DNA of 64,000 nt from Taibaiella koreensis (GTDB taxonomy: Bacteria > Bacteroidota > Bacteroidia > Chitinophagales > Chitinophagaceae), in the NCBI RefSeq assembly GCF_003545715.1, contig NZ_QVNU01000001.1, positions 992,001 to 1,056,000 on the forward strand, read 5' to 3'. This document shows, piece by piece, positions 8,336-16,799 of the stretch. Made by a program: the position numbers and the translations under genes. How positions within the stretch are numbered: position 1 is the stretch's first letter; every line of letters begins with the position of its first letter. Below the pieces are notes generated by a model that worked only from the letters and a program-made list of their open reading frames with translations, did not search any database and was not told the DNA's origin.

Positions 8336-9454
8336 ATGGAAAATAATCAGGCACAACCTCAGGCCGCTGAGGAAGCAAAAAAACCAAAGAGCAAACGTTT
8401 CGCCATCGTATTTGGCGTACTGGTGGTCGTAGGTGGCACTTACGGCGTGATCAAATACATGCATGCACAAAAACATGAAGAAACGGATGATGCCCAGGTA
8501 GAATCGCTGATCAGCCCCGTTATTCCCCGTGTTTCGGGATACATTAAAGAGATCAGGGTAAACGATAACCAGCTGGTGAAAAAAGGCGATACCCTGGTCG
8601 TACTGGACGACCGCGACTACGCCGTTAAGGTATCGGAAGCTGAAGCTTCCCTGGCAGCGGCACAAAGCAGCGCTTCTGTAGCAGGAGCCGGCGTTCCCGT
8701 GGCCTCGGCCAATATTTTTTCAGCTGAGTCCAACATCAACACGGTAGATGCCCAGATCGAAGCGGCAAAAGTAAACGTTTGGCGTGCCAACCAGGACTTT
8801 GCCCGCTACGAGAACCTGATCAAGGACCACAGCATTACCCAGCAGCAATATGAGCAGGCCCTTGCTGCCAAGCAAACCGCCGAGCGTCAGCTCGATGTGC
8901 TGAAAGCGCAGAAGCAAGGCGCCAGCAGGCAAACTGCAGCCATAACCCAGCAGCGCAATGTTACTTCAGGCCAGGTGTCCGTAGCCAACGCTACTATTAA
9001 GCAGAGAGATGCCGAGCTGCAGGCTGCTGTGTTGAACCTCAATTATACGGTGATCGTTGCCGCAGTAGATGGCCAGGTATCGCGTGTTAACCTCCAGCCG
9101 GGACAATTGCTCCAGGCCGGCCAGGCATTGTTCAATATCGTACCGGGCGACGCCCGCTGGGTAGTGGCCAACTTTAAGGAAACACAGCTTACCAAAATGC
9201 GGCTGGGACAGAAGGTATCGGTTAAGGTAGATGCCTTCCCCGACCATGAATATGAAGGCAAGATCACTTCCTTCAGCCCGGCCACAGGCGCCAAATTCTC
9301 TTTGCTTCCGCCCGACAACGCGAGTGGCAACTTTGTAAAGGTGGTGCAGCGTGTACCGGTGAAGATCGAATTTACCAATCCCAAAGATGATAAGCTGAAG
9401 CTGTTGCGCGCCGGTATGAACGTATACGTAGACGTGCACCTGGATTCCAAATAG
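8336..9454 (+). CDS. EmrA/HlyD-family membrane fusion protein
   Basis: A 372-residue periplasmic adaptor with one N-terminal transmembrane helix (about residues 21-40, RFAIVFGVLVVVGGTYGVIK). The barrel-sandwich (lipoyl-like) halves are VSGYIKEIRVNDNQLVKKGDTLVVLDDRDY (split over about 66-95) and VDGQVSRVNLQPGQLLQAGQ near 245-263, separated by an alpha-helical hairpin. The C-terminal beta-barrel ends in RAGMNVYVDVHLDSK, typical of EmrA. It would bridge the 14-helix pump encoded next to the TolC-like channel. The 70-base gap after the TolC gene shows no terminator. Confidence 0.93.
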   Translation: MENNQAQPQAAEEAKKPKSKRFAIVFGVLVVVGGTYGVIKYMHAQKHEETDDAQVESLISPVIPRVSGYIKEIRVNDNQLVKKGDTLVVLDDRDYAVKVSEAEASLAAAQSSASVAGAGVPVASANIFSAESNINTVDAQIEAAKVNVWRANQDFARYENLIKDHSITQQQYEQALAAKQTAERQLDVLKAQKQGASRQTAAITQQRNVTSGQVSVANATIKQRDAELQAAVLNLNYTVIVAAVDGQVSRVNLQPGQLLQAGQALFNIVPGDARWVVANFKETQLTKMRLGQKVSVKVDAFPDHEYEGKITSFSPATGAKFSLLPPDNASGNFVKVVQRVPVKIEFTNPKDDKLKLLRAGMNVYVDVHLDSK

Positions 9455-9507
9455 GTGCGGCTATCCTGCCGGCCCTGAAGCCGGCAACTCAACAATTTTA
9501 AACCATT

Positions 9508-11082
9508 ATGCAACAGGAATCTTTAGTAGAATACGGCAGCAGGAGAGCCATCGTCACCGTCACCGCCATTATGTGTGCGCTGCTGGAGATCGTGGATACG
9601 ACTATTGTCAATGTGGCCCTCAACAATATGAAGGGCAACCTGGGAGCGACCTTGAGCGAGATCGGTTGGGTAATTACTGCCTATGCCATCGGTAATGTGA
9701 TCATTGTGCCGATGACCAGCTGGTTGTCGCAGCAGTTTGGCCGGCGCAATTACTTTGCGGCGTCCATCATGCTGTTCACCATATGCTCCTTCCTTTGCGG
9801 TAATGCCTCTACCATGTGGGAGCTCATCTTGTTCCGTTTCCTGCAAGGGGTAGGCGGCGGCGCCCTGCTGGTGACCTCGCAAACGATCATTACCGAAAGC
9901 TGGCCTCCTGAAAAACGGGGCATGTCGCAGGCGATCTATGGCCTGGGCGTGATCATTGGCCCCACACTGGGCCCACCCCTGGGAGGCTATATCGTGGAAA
10001 ACTACAGCTGGCCTTATATCTTTTACATCAACATTCCGCTCGGTATCGCGGCTTTCATGCTTACCCTGCAGTATGTACGCAGTCCCAAGTATGCCGAGAA
10101 GAAATCATCGAAGGAGATCGACTGGTGGGGTATTGTTTTCCTGGCAGCAGCTGTAGGCTCACTACAATACGTGTTGGAACGAGGGCAGGAAGATGACTGG
10201 TTCAATAACCATGAGATACTGGCGCTGTCTATAGTGGCATGCCTGGGCTTCTATTTCTTCATATGGCGCGAGCTTACTTACAAGAATCCCATTGTGGAGC
10301 TACGGGTATTGAAGAACGGGAATCTCCGTATTGGTACCATACTGTCCTTTATCATGGGCTTCGGTTTGTACGGGTCTACCTTCGTGGTGCCGCTGTACCT
10401 GCAGAACTCCCTGGGATGGAATGCCCAGCAGGCGGGCATGATCATGATCCCGGCAGCGTTGATGACCGCCTTTATGATGCCCATTATTGGTATGCTGATC
10501 CAAAAAGGAGTGAAACCACAATACCTGGCGGCTATGGGTATGTTCCTTTTCTTCGTATACAGTTTCTGGGGCTATAAGATATTGACACCCGATACTTCGG
10601 GCAATGCCTTCTTCTGGATGCTGATGATGCGTGGTCTGGCCATGAGTATGCTGTTCATTCCCGTGTCGACCATGTCGCTGTCCACGCTTAAAGGGCAGCA
10701 GATAGGGCAGGGCGCGGCCTTTACCGGTATGATGCGGCAGCTGGGAGGTTCCTTCGGTATTGCGCTCATTACTACTTTCATGACCATCGGTAACGCCACG
10801 CACCGTAGCGATATGCTTAAGAATATTTCGCCCGACAATGTTTCCTTTGCCCAGCAGTATAACGGCATGGTGAATAAGTTCATGGCAGCAGGTATGCCGG
10901 CCAATGCAGCTTCTGCCGCAGCTTACAGGATGATGGAAGGATCGGTGATGCGCCAGGCTTCGGTGTTGACCTATATGGATGTGTTCCTGTATATCGGCCT
11001 CATGTTCCTGGTATGCGTACCCTTTATCTTAATGATCCGGAGCAGCAAGCAGAAGGTGAGCATGTCTGAGGCGATGCATTAA
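9508..11082 (+). CDS. EmrB/QacA-family (DHA2) multidrug MFS transporter
   Basis: A 524-residue inner-membrane drug:H+ antiporter of the 14-helix DHA2 class. Visible family motifs are VDTTIVNVALNNM in helix 1 (motif D1), GWVITAYAIGNVIIVPMTSWLSQQFGRRNYF (helix 2 and motif A-like loop) and LGVIIGPTLGPPLGGYI (motif C). Many further hydrophobic segments follow to the end. It is the last gene of the TetR-TolC-EmrA-EmrB operon and is followed by a strong terminator. Substrates cannot be named; hydrophobic drugs or dyes are typical for the family. Confidence 0.94.
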   Translation: MQQESLVEYGSRRAIVTVTAIMCALLEIVDTTIVNVALNNMKGNLGATLSEIGWVITAYAIGNVIIVPMTSWLSQQFGRRNYFAASIMLFTICSFLCGNASTMWELILFRFLQGVGGGALLVTSQTIITESWPPEKRGMSQAIYGLGVIIGPTLGPPLGGYIVENYSWPYIFYINIPLGIAAFMLTLQYVRSPKYAEKKSSKEIDWWGIVFLAAAVGSLQYVLERGQEDDWFNNHEILALSIVACLGFYFFIWRELTYKNPIVELRVLKNGNLRIGTILSFIMGFGLYGSTFVVPLYLQNSLGWNAQQAGMIMIPAALMTAFMMPIIGMLIQKGVKPQYLAAMGMFLFFVYSFWGYKILTPDTSGNAFFWMLMMRGLAMSMLFIPVSTMSLSTLKGQQIGQGAAFTGMMRQLGGSFGIALITTFMTIGNATHRSDMLKNISPDNVSFAQQYNGMVNKFMAAGMPANAASAAAYRMMEGSVMRQASVLTYMDVFLYIGLMFLVCVPFILMIRSSKQKVSMSEAMH

Positions 11083-11110
11083 CGCCTGCGGGCAAAAGAT
11101 TTTTCAGAAG

Positions 11111-11155
11111 AAGAAGAGGGGCTGTTCCGTAAGTGGAGCGGCTCCTCTTCTTTTT
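11111..11155 (+). terminator. Intrinsic terminator of the efflux operon
   Basis: AAGAAGAGGGGCTG (11111-11124) pairs with CGGCTCCTCTTCTT (11139-11152), 12 of 14 Watson-Crick pairs and two G-U-type positions, and ends in a run of five T. It lies 28 bases after the EmrB-like stop. Confidence 0.75.
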
Positions 11156-11171
11156 GCCGGGAGGGACGATC

Positions 11172-11915
11172 TTAACGATCAAAAGCACAAAGGTCCTCGT
11201 AGCCGGTAAGCTGAGCCCAACGTGTCGCCAGCAATCTGGCATAGTCGGTATAGAAGAGGCCGTAGGCGCCGATGCTGAAACCTTCGTTAACCTCGACCAG
11301 CAATGTGCGTCCCTGATCTGTGACGCCGAAATCCATGGCATAAGCTGCCGGTGCATCAACAAAATCCCGGACGGCATTCTCGATCACCGTTGGGTCGTAG
11401 TGAAAACGATAGCTACCCTTGTACGGCCGTATGTCGAGTATGCGGCCATACCGCACAAATACCCGCCATTCCCTGAGGAAGACCACGGGCCCCGAAACCC
11501 AGACCGGTGTATTGTTCTCTTGGTCGCCGCCGCCCCTCAGGTCGCTGAAGCTGCGGATAACCCTTCCGGTAAATTTTTTTCGTTCATTCCTGGGCTTGAC
11601 AAAAACGGGCCATTGCCCGGGATCGTTGCTGATCTCGTCAATGGTGGAACTGCTGAGCGACCGGCCCAGGTAATGTCGCAGGCTGGCGGGATAGCTGATA
11701 TCAGCCGGCAGAGAAAGGCCCAGATGCTCTAAGGCATCCTGCATATATTGTATTGAACCTACGGCCACACAATCCCGGTCGTCAAGGGGAATAGCCGACG
11801 CTGTTTCTGTTTCGATCAGGTGAAAGCCAAAATGACGAAAGGCCTCCGCGGCAATGATAAAATTCAGCTGTGCCGGTTCACCGTTGCGGGGTGATTTTTC
11901 CAGATAAAGACGCAT
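11172..11915 (-). CDS. ATP-grasp protein, DUF4343 / R2K-type
   Basis: A 247-residue protein with ATP-grasp landmarks: PVFVKPRNERKKFTG (nucleotide-binding lysine strand), VVFLREWRVFVRYGRILDIRPYKGSYRFHYDP in the middle, and the metal-binding end AYAMDFGVTDQG followed by LLVEVNEGFSIGAYGL. This arrangement fits the small ATP-grasp family formerly called DUF4343, placed in the R2K clade. ATP-grasp enzymes form amide bonds via acyl-phosphates; R2K members have been proposed to modify peptides or proteins, but this substrate is unknown. It is divergent from a 96-residue unknown protein at 12014, sharing a ~100-base intergenic region. Confidence 0.78.
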   Translation of the reverse strand: MRLYLEKSPRNGEPAQLNFIIAAEAFRHFGFHLIETETASAIPLDDRDCVAVGSIQYMQDALEHLGLSLPADISYPASLRHYLGRSLSSSTIDEISNDPGQWPVFVKPRNERKKFTGRVIRSFSDLRGGGDQENNTPVWVSGPVVFLREWRVFVRYGRILDIRPYKGSYRFHYDPTVIENAVRDFVDAPAAYAMDFGVTDQGRTLLVEVNEGFSIGAYGLFYTDYARLLATRWAQLTGYEDLCAFDR

Positions 11916-11988
11916 TTTTTTTTATCTTAGATTTATATTATTTTGTTGATAATAGTTGAAAATGATAGCAAAGCGAAAAATAAACAAT

Positions 11989-11996
11989 TACTTTTG
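11989..11996 (+). promoter_or_regulatory. -7 element before the 96-residue unknown gene
   Basis: TACTTTTG matches TAnnTTTG and lies 17 bases before the ATG at 12014. The expected -33 TTTG is not obvious. Confidence 0.45.
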
Positions 11997-12013
11997 CTCC
12001 AAAAATAACATAG

Positions 12014-12304
12014 ATGAAATATTGTACTTTTTCCTTTAGCGTCCACTACAACAACCGGAAAGTGAAAAGCGGCGTGGCTCCCTATCGCGGAGAAAACCTG
12101 GAGGCAGAAAACCTGCGGGAGTTTGTACAGGAGTATTTTTCAGGCGCACCCGAAAGCTACAACCAGATCGAGGTGAAGGTAGAAAAAGAATTTGAGGGTG
12201 AAGAACAGTGGATCAAGGGTGTTATTGACCTCGATACTTTCCGTTATCTCCAGAAAGTGAATGGCTATGCCGGCGAACTGCTGCAGAAATATTTTGATCG
12301 TTAA
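12014..12304 (+). CDS. Small unknown protein (96 residues)
   Basis: I do not recognise a family. The protein is mostly soluble with an N-terminal predicted beta strand (YCTFSFSVHYN), a charged central part rich in glutamate (EVKVEKEFEGEEQW) and a C-terminal helix. It has no signal peptide or membrane segment and no cysteine pair; the only cysteine is C4. A TAnnTTTG box precedes it and an intrinsic terminator follows 27 bases after the stop, so it is probably a real single-gene unit. It is divergent from the ATP-grasp gene; a functional link is possible but unproven. Confidence 0.7.
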   Translation: MKYCTFSFSVHYNNRKVKSGVAPYRGENLEAENLREFVQEYFSGAPESYNQIEVKVEKEFEGEEQWIKGVIDLDTFRYLQKVNGYAGELLQKYFDR

Positions 12305-12331
12305 TTGAATAAGATAATCCGATAAGGAATA

Positions 12332-12362
12332 CGGCAGGATCTCATCCTGCCGCTTCTGTTTT
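12332..12362 (+). terminator. Intrinsic terminator after the 96-residue unknown gene
   Basis: CGGCAGGAT (12332-12340) and ATCCTGCCG (12344-12352) form a perfect 9-bp stem with a 3-base loop, followed by CTTCTGTTTT. Confidence 0.7.
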
Positions 12363-12374
12363 AAGCGCTTTCTT

Positions 12375-12842
12375 ATGGATGTGAGCCTTTGCACCAAAGC
12401 AGACTTTGACCAGATCAGGTCGGCGATCGTCGCCTTCTGGGGCAGCGACCGTACCCTGTACCTCCACCATCCTATGCTGATCTATGAATTTGGCAGTACG
12501 GCTTTCGTGATCCGCGACGGCGATATAGTGGCCGCCTATCTTTTCGGTTTTTTTTCCCAGACAGAGGACCTGGCTTATGCACACCTGGTTGCCGTAAGGG
12601 AAGGGTATAAACGTCAGGGACTGGGCCGGCAGCTCTACCGGCATTTTATCGGAGTGGCTAAGGAAAAAGGATACGGGGTGCTTAAAGCCATTACTACAAC
12701 CGATAACCCAGCCTCGATCCGTTTCCATACCGGTGTCATCGGGATGCAGATGAAGGGAGAAGATATGGGAGCGGGAATACCCGTCGTACAAGACTATTCT
12801 GGCCCTGGCATGCATCGTGTCGTTTTCACCAAAGCACTTTAA
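12375..12842 (+). CDS. GNAT-family N-acetyltransferase
   Basis: A 155-residue acetyl-CoA-dependent acyltransferase. The core motif A is LAYAHLVAVREGYKRQGLGR, with the pyrophosphate loop RQGLGR at 80-85, followed by the helix LYRHFIGVAKEKGY and the C-terminal NPASIRFHTGVIGMQ strand-helix unit typical of GNATs. The acceptor substrate is not deducible. It precedes a Crp/Fnr regulator by 23 bases and is probably cotranscribed. Confidence 0.85.
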   Translation: MDVSLCTKADFDQIRSAIVAFWGSDRTLYLHHPMLIYEFGSTAFVIRDGDIVAAYLFGFFSQTEDLAYAHLVAVREGYKRQGLGRQLYRHFIGVAKEKGYGVLKAITTTDNPASIRFHTGVIGMQMKGEDMGAGIPVVQDYSGPGMHRVVFTKAL

Positions 12843-12865
12843 TCCCCGTTATAACCGTCGGCTAT

Positions 12866-13447
12866 ATGGATCCACGGCAACAGATCAAGGCAGCCATCGA
12901 TCGCCTGCAAGCCCTGCCGGAAGAAGAATGGGAGGCTTTTGCTGCGCAAATGACCCTGAAGCGCTATGCCAAAGGCGTCAGTCTTACAGAAGAAGGCCAG
13001 GTCGAAAACCACATCTATTTTCTGAACAGCGGCGCCACACGTCATTACTTTATCCGCGATGGAAAGGAGTTCACGGTCGATTTTCAGTTTGCAGGCGATT
13101 TCGTTACCGCTTATTATTCCCTCATCACACGCGAGCCCAGCACCGTCTTTATCAGTGTACTCGAAGAGGTAGAAGCATGGGTGATCTCACGCAATACGTT
13201 GCAGCATTTCTACGAGCGGTCCAGGTATGGTGAGCGTATTGGGCGCCTGATCGCCGAAGAACAATATGTGAAACGACTCCGTAAAGAAATGGCGTTGCGC
13301 TCGCTTACCGCCGAAGAGCGCTACACGGCCCTGATGGCCAAAGATCCGGCGCTTGTCGCCAATATTTCGGTAAAGCACCTGTCTTCTTACCTGGGCGTGC
13401 AGCCCGAAAGCCTGAGCCGTATCCGTAAGCAATACAGGAAAAGCTAA
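12866..13447 (+). CDS. Crp/Fnr-family transcriptional regulator
   Basis: A 193-residue regulator. Residues about 25-115 form a cyclic-nucleotide-binding-like beta roll (YAKGVSLTEEGQVENHIYFLNSG ... DFQFAGDFV), followed by a dimer helix and a C-terminal winged helix-turn-helix (ISVKHLSSYLGVQPESLSRIRKQY). The canonical cAMP-contacting RS pair is absent, as in most Bacteroidetes members of this group, so the ligand is unknown. The gene sits between a GNAT and a DoxX-like gene on the same strand, which may be its targets. Confidence 0.88.
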   Translation: MDPRQQIKAAIDRLQALPEEEWEAFAAQMTLKRYAKGVSLTEEGQVENHIYFLNSGATRHYFIRDGKEFTVDFQFAGDFVTAYYSLITREPSTVFISVLEEVEAWVISRNTLQHFYERSRYGERIGRLIAEEQYVKRLRKEMALRSLTAEERYTALMAKDPALVANISVKHLSSYLGVQPESLSRIRKQYRKS

Positions 13448-13511
13448 CATAGATCATTTTCTGCGCCGGCTGCCGTGCCGAATTTTGTACGATAATCAAA
13501 AGCCCGAGCTC

Positions 13512-13964
13512 ATGAAAGTTTTGTCTGTATTGATCATAGCCTTTGCGCTGACAGTGGGTATTTCCCGCCTGGCCTCCGGTAGCTGGAACTTCGTTTTCGG
13601 CGGTAACCTGGCAATGTTCCTTATGCTCTGCCTTACAGCTGTAGGTCATTACAAATTTGCCGAAGGTATGGCGATGATGATCCCGGATCCAATCCCGTTC
13701 GGGAAAGAGATCGTTTTCTGGAGCGGTATTACCGAAGTATTGCTGGGTCTGGGGCTGCTGTTTCCGGCAACGCGTACGCCGGCCGGTATAGCCTTGCTAC
13801 TCTTGTTTGTGTTGCTGTTGCCCGGCAATATCCATGCAGCCCTCAGGCATATTGATTTTGAAAAGGCCAACCATGAAGGCCCGGGACCCGCCTATCTTTG
13901 GTTCCGCATCCCCATGCAGGTATTGCTGATGGCCTGGGTGTACTGGTTTTCGATCCGTAAATGA
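13512..13964 (+). CDS. DoxX-like integral membrane protein
   Basis: A 150-residue protein with about four transmembrane helices (VLSVLIIAFALTVGISRLA, LAMFLMLCLTAVGHYKFAEGM, VFWSGITEVLLGLGLLFPATR, AGIALLLLFVLLLPGNIHAAL) and the DoxX-family pattern GITEVLLGLGLL...P.T...A...L. Such proteins are small quinone- or redox-related membrane proteins of unclear function. The frame is open from a TTG at 13485, but the ATG at 13512 begins immediately before the first helix. It follows the Crp/Fnr gene by 64 bases. Confidence 0.82.
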   Translation: MKVLSVLIIAFALTVGISRLASGSWNFVFGGNLAMFLMLCLTAVGHYKFAEGMAMMIPDPIPFGKEIVFWSGITEVLLGLGLLFPATRTPAGIALLLLFVLLLPGNIHAALRHIDFEKANHEGPGPAYLWFRIPMQVLLMAWVYWFSIRK

Positions 13965-14052
13965 CGGAAGGGGAAGGTTAAGACAATTGTGTCAATGGTG
14001 TAACACAATGTTTGGGGCTATAGGAGCGTTGTATACCTGCTAAAACCTCAAT

Positions 14053-14847
14053 ATGCTTATTGTTCCGTTGCAGCCGGAAGACCTCGACCAAGTGGCGAAC
14101 TTAACACCCGAAGGCTGGGATAACCTGGTCCCGCATTTTACCTTTAACCTGCAGGCACCCTTTTGCTTCCCGCTAAAAGCGCTGCTGGACGGCGAGATCG
14201 CCGGCGTAGGCAATGTGATCTGTAATGCCGGTACGGCCTGGCTGGCGCAGATCGTGGTACATCCTTCCTTTCGCAATCGCGGGGTGGGGAAGGCGATCAC
14301 TTCGGCCCTGCTGGAGCAGGTCGACCGCCGACGTTTCCCGACCATACTGCTGGATGCTACCGATATGGGCTATCCCGTGTACCGCAGCCTGGGTTTTGAG
14401 ACCATTTCCCGCCATGTTCATTTTTCAGGTTCCTTATTGCCGGAGCATACGACATCTGCAATCGTTCCCTATGAGCCGGCTTATCGCATAGAAGTATTAC
14501 AACTCGATCGCAGGGCGACCGGCGAAAACAGGGAAGCTATTCTGGAGCCATACCTGGAGCAAGCTTATATTTACCGGGATGGCGATAAGGTAAGCGGAGT
14601 ATTTTTCCCTACCCTTTATCGTGGTCTCGTGGTGGTGGAAAATGTTACCGCGGGATTGACGCTGTTGCAGATGCGATTGGGCAGCAAAGCCCATGCCATG
14701 TTGCCTGAAGAGAATACGGTCGCACTGGCGGCACTGGAAGAATGGGGATTTAAGGAGCAGCGACGCTCACGACGCATGCGCCTTGGGCCCGCAGTGCCCT
14801 GGCAACCCCGCATGATCTTTAACGTGACCGGTGGCGCATTGGGCTAA
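14053..14847 (+). CDS. GNAT-family N-acetyltransferase with C-terminal extension
   Basis: A 264-residue protein. The N-terminal half is a GNAT domain: IAGVGNVICNAGTAWLAQIVVHPSFRNRGVGKAI with the acetyl-CoA loop RNRGVGK at 74-80 and YPVYRSLGFE closing the fold. The C-terminal ~120 residues (YIYRDGDKVSGVFFPTLYRGLVVVEN ... LLQMRLGSKAHAMLPEENTVALAALEEWGFK) look like a second, degenerate GNAT-type domain, a known two-domain architecture. The stop codon overlaps the stop of the convergent unknown gene by 4 bases. Confidence 0.85.
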   Translation: MLIVPLQPEDLDQVANLTPEGWDNLVPHFTFNLQAPFCFPLKALLDGEIAGVGNVICNAGTAWLAQIVVHPSFRNRGVGKAITSALLEQVDRRRFPTILLDATDMGYPVYRSLGFETISRHVHFSGSLLPEHTTSAIVPYEPAYRIEVLQLDRRATGENREAILEPYLEQAYIYRDGDKVSGVFFPTLYRGLVVVENVTAGLTLLQMRLGSKAHAMLPEENTVALAALEEWGFKEQRRSRRMRLGPAVPWQPRMIFNVTGGALG

Positions 14848-15242
14848 ACTGGCGCCACAGGCTGCCACTGGTGCTTCCCGGGATAATATTGCTGGCCGAA
14901 TTTAATGTGCAGCCGCTCATAATCGCTGGAGTCGCGCATCAGCAGTACCGGGAAGAGATACTGGCCATCGATGGTCAATACTTCTTGCTTGTCGTTAAGG
15001 AACAGGCAATACGTTTCACTATTGAAAAAACGTCCTTTTTTGATCGGGATGGGGATAGAGAGCTCCGTGGCCACACCCCTGACCGTATTTTCCGGCACAG
15101 TAGCGGCAATATCTCCCTTGTCCCGGGTATAGATGTGGAGCACAGCCGTTGTGTGCGCGATATGATCCGCATGCCGTTCGCTGATGTCAAAAGCTTCGCC
15201 GGCTATAGTGTAAAAGATTTCGCAGGGTACCTGGGACGTCAT
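14844..15242 (-). CDS. Unknown protein (132 residues)
   Basis: I do not recognise a family. The sequence has no signal peptide and no hydrophobic helix, and alternates short strands and polar loops (CEIFYTIAGEAFDISERHADHIAHTT, RFFNSETYCLFLNDKQEVLTIDGQYLFPVLLMRDSSDYERLH). Composition and codon use match the neighbouring genes, and the gene fits tail-to-tail with the GNAT gene with a 4-base overlap. It is the last gene before a long gene-poor region. Confidence 0.6.
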   Translation of the reverse strand: MTSQVPCEIFYTIAGEAFDISERHADHIAHTTAVLHIYTRDKGDIAATVPENTVRGVATELSIPIPIKKGRFFNSETYCLFLNDKQEVLTIDGQYLFPVLLMRDSSDYERLHIKFGQQYYPGKHQWQPVAPV

Positions 15243-15820
15243 ATACAGGTCGTTTGTGTGTTATAATAACCCTTATATCCACATAATGTTGCGTTTGCGC
15301 CATCCTGGCTTTTTAGGGCTTTAGCCGCAACTTTCCCTGTGGTTCCTGTTCTTGCAATATACCAACACCATTAGTTTATGAAGAGACCGCTGCTGTGTGC
15401 CGATTTTGCCGGTTCTATTCTACCTGCGGAGCGGCTACATGGGAAGGCAGTCCGGGCATCCCGTGAGCTAAGTAAATTCGCGGTGCAGGTAACAAAGCGC
15501 ACATACCCGCGCCGGAACCAGACCTGAATTGCTCACAGAAGTTAAAGGCGACCATAAAATGAGGCTTAAGAAGATCCCTGCAACCATCGGGTATCTCTAT
15601 ATCCTGACGTTTAGGGTTTTGTCGCTTTCTATTTGCGTTTATTTATAATTTGTTGAATTTTTAATAATTATGAATTATGATGAGCGTATTGTTTATTATC
15701 CCCTCTCTTTACGCTTGGCGAAAACCCGTAAATATTCACGCTTATTACCTGAAAATAACCACTTATAAACTAAATACTACCGTTTGTTAAATTTTGTACA
15801 TTAAATTGGAACATCCTTTT

Positions 15821-16062
15821 TACATTCGTAATGTATTTGATCCAAATACGTATTGTTTATTGAGTTAGTAGATTTTATGCAGTATTATTTTAAGTGCGGG
15901 TAATATTGCAACAGCCGGATTTTAACATTTTTCAAAATGATTAAAATCCGGAATCGATACCAACGGCCTCCGGGCGCAACATAATGTACTGACTGATTCC
16001 GAATCAGTACTATCACCAGAAAAAGGAAGGGTTATCCGGGGAAGGATAACCCTATTTCTTTT
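15821..16062 (+). ncRNA. Candidate structured non-coding RNA
   Basis: Five inverted repeats follow each other: TACATT/AATGTA (15821-15835), GTATTTG/CAAATAC (15833-15849), a long hairpin CCGGATTTTAA/TTAAAATCCGG (15915-15951, its loop able to pair further through CATTTT/AAAATG), GTACTGA/TCAGTAC (15986-16010) and GGGTTATCC/GGATAACCC (16029-16052) with a T-rich tail. The last looks like an intrinsic terminator although no protein gene precedes it. I see no good promoter match and do not recognise an Rfam family by eye. Confidence 0.35.
16029..16062 (+). terminator. Orphan intrinsic terminator
   Basis: Perfect 9-bp stem GGGTTATCC (16029-16037) / GGATAACCC (16044-16052), 6-base loop, then TATTTCTTTT. 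No protein-coding gene is found upstream for about 800 bases, so it probably ends an untranslated RNA. Confidence 0.6.
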
Positions 16063-16649
16063 GTATCATGCCTCGTCTTAAAAAAACGTTGGAATCAAGC
16101 GGAATGGGTAAAAGAGGGACCAAGCGGAAAAGGGATCAAGCGGAAAAGTTGGGGGGAGATGTGTCATGATGATCTTGTGAAAGCTTAGCGCTAAAGAGTG
16201 AGATAGACGGTAGCGTCAAGACTTAATCAAACAATTTTTAGGTGTGTGGGTATTGCGAGTCATCGTTATGGATGCCAGGCGAAGCCAAACTGCCAAAGAC
16301 GCGTGGCCGTCTGGCGTGGGGCAGCTATGGACAATACTCCTTCCTGAATACCAGATAGTGCTATATAGGAAACCAGCCAAAACAGGATCAATGAAAAAAG
16401 ATCCTTTTGGTTAATGATTAAACGTTGATCTATGATCCTATGTCCGGCAATGCTGCATTAAAGTTGCTATCTGTTTTCAAGCCCGGGTGCGCTGGCCACA
16501 AAAAAACAGCGGAGCATTGTTTTTTTGCCGCCTTTTTTCTTTCTTTTTTGGCGGAGCAAAAAAGAAAAAGATATTGACACCCAATAAAAATACAGGTAAG
16601 GCAAAGCGTGCTGACTAGTATTTGTAGATGTACAAAAGTTTGTTTCCTT

Positions 16650-16799
16650 TATCCGGATAGCCATTTACTTTTTTATCATCCCCCAGATATTTCGCTTGAT
16701 CCTAAAAGAGGGGGATCAAGTGTAACCGGGATTACGTTTTGGGCTGTTGTTATTTAGGAACAAATTGTGTCCTGTTTTCTATATCCGGATAGTCATTTA
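16650..16799. repeat. Two copies of an 18-base element TATCCGGATAGYCATTTA
   Basis: TATCCGGATAGCCATTTA at 16650-16667 and TATCCGGATAGTCATTTA at 16782-16799 differ at one base. Each starts with the perfect 10-bp palindrome TATCCGGATA. A related stretch, GCCGGATAGTCAGA, occurs near 52123 beside another gene end. Confidence 0.5.

Noticed and set aside
15378-15527. 49-codon frame (starts MKRPLLCADF)
   Set aside because: No membrane helix, no promoter or terminator fitting it, no familiar pattern; likely chance in the AT-rich gap.
15800-16070. Possible tRNA or tmRNA
   Set aside because: No cloverleaf, CCA end or T-loop GTTCRA motif found; hairpins are simple stems.
16467-16664. 65-codon minus-strand frame
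   Set aside because: Consists of low-complexity Phe/Lys stretches from the T/A-rich run at 16498-16575.
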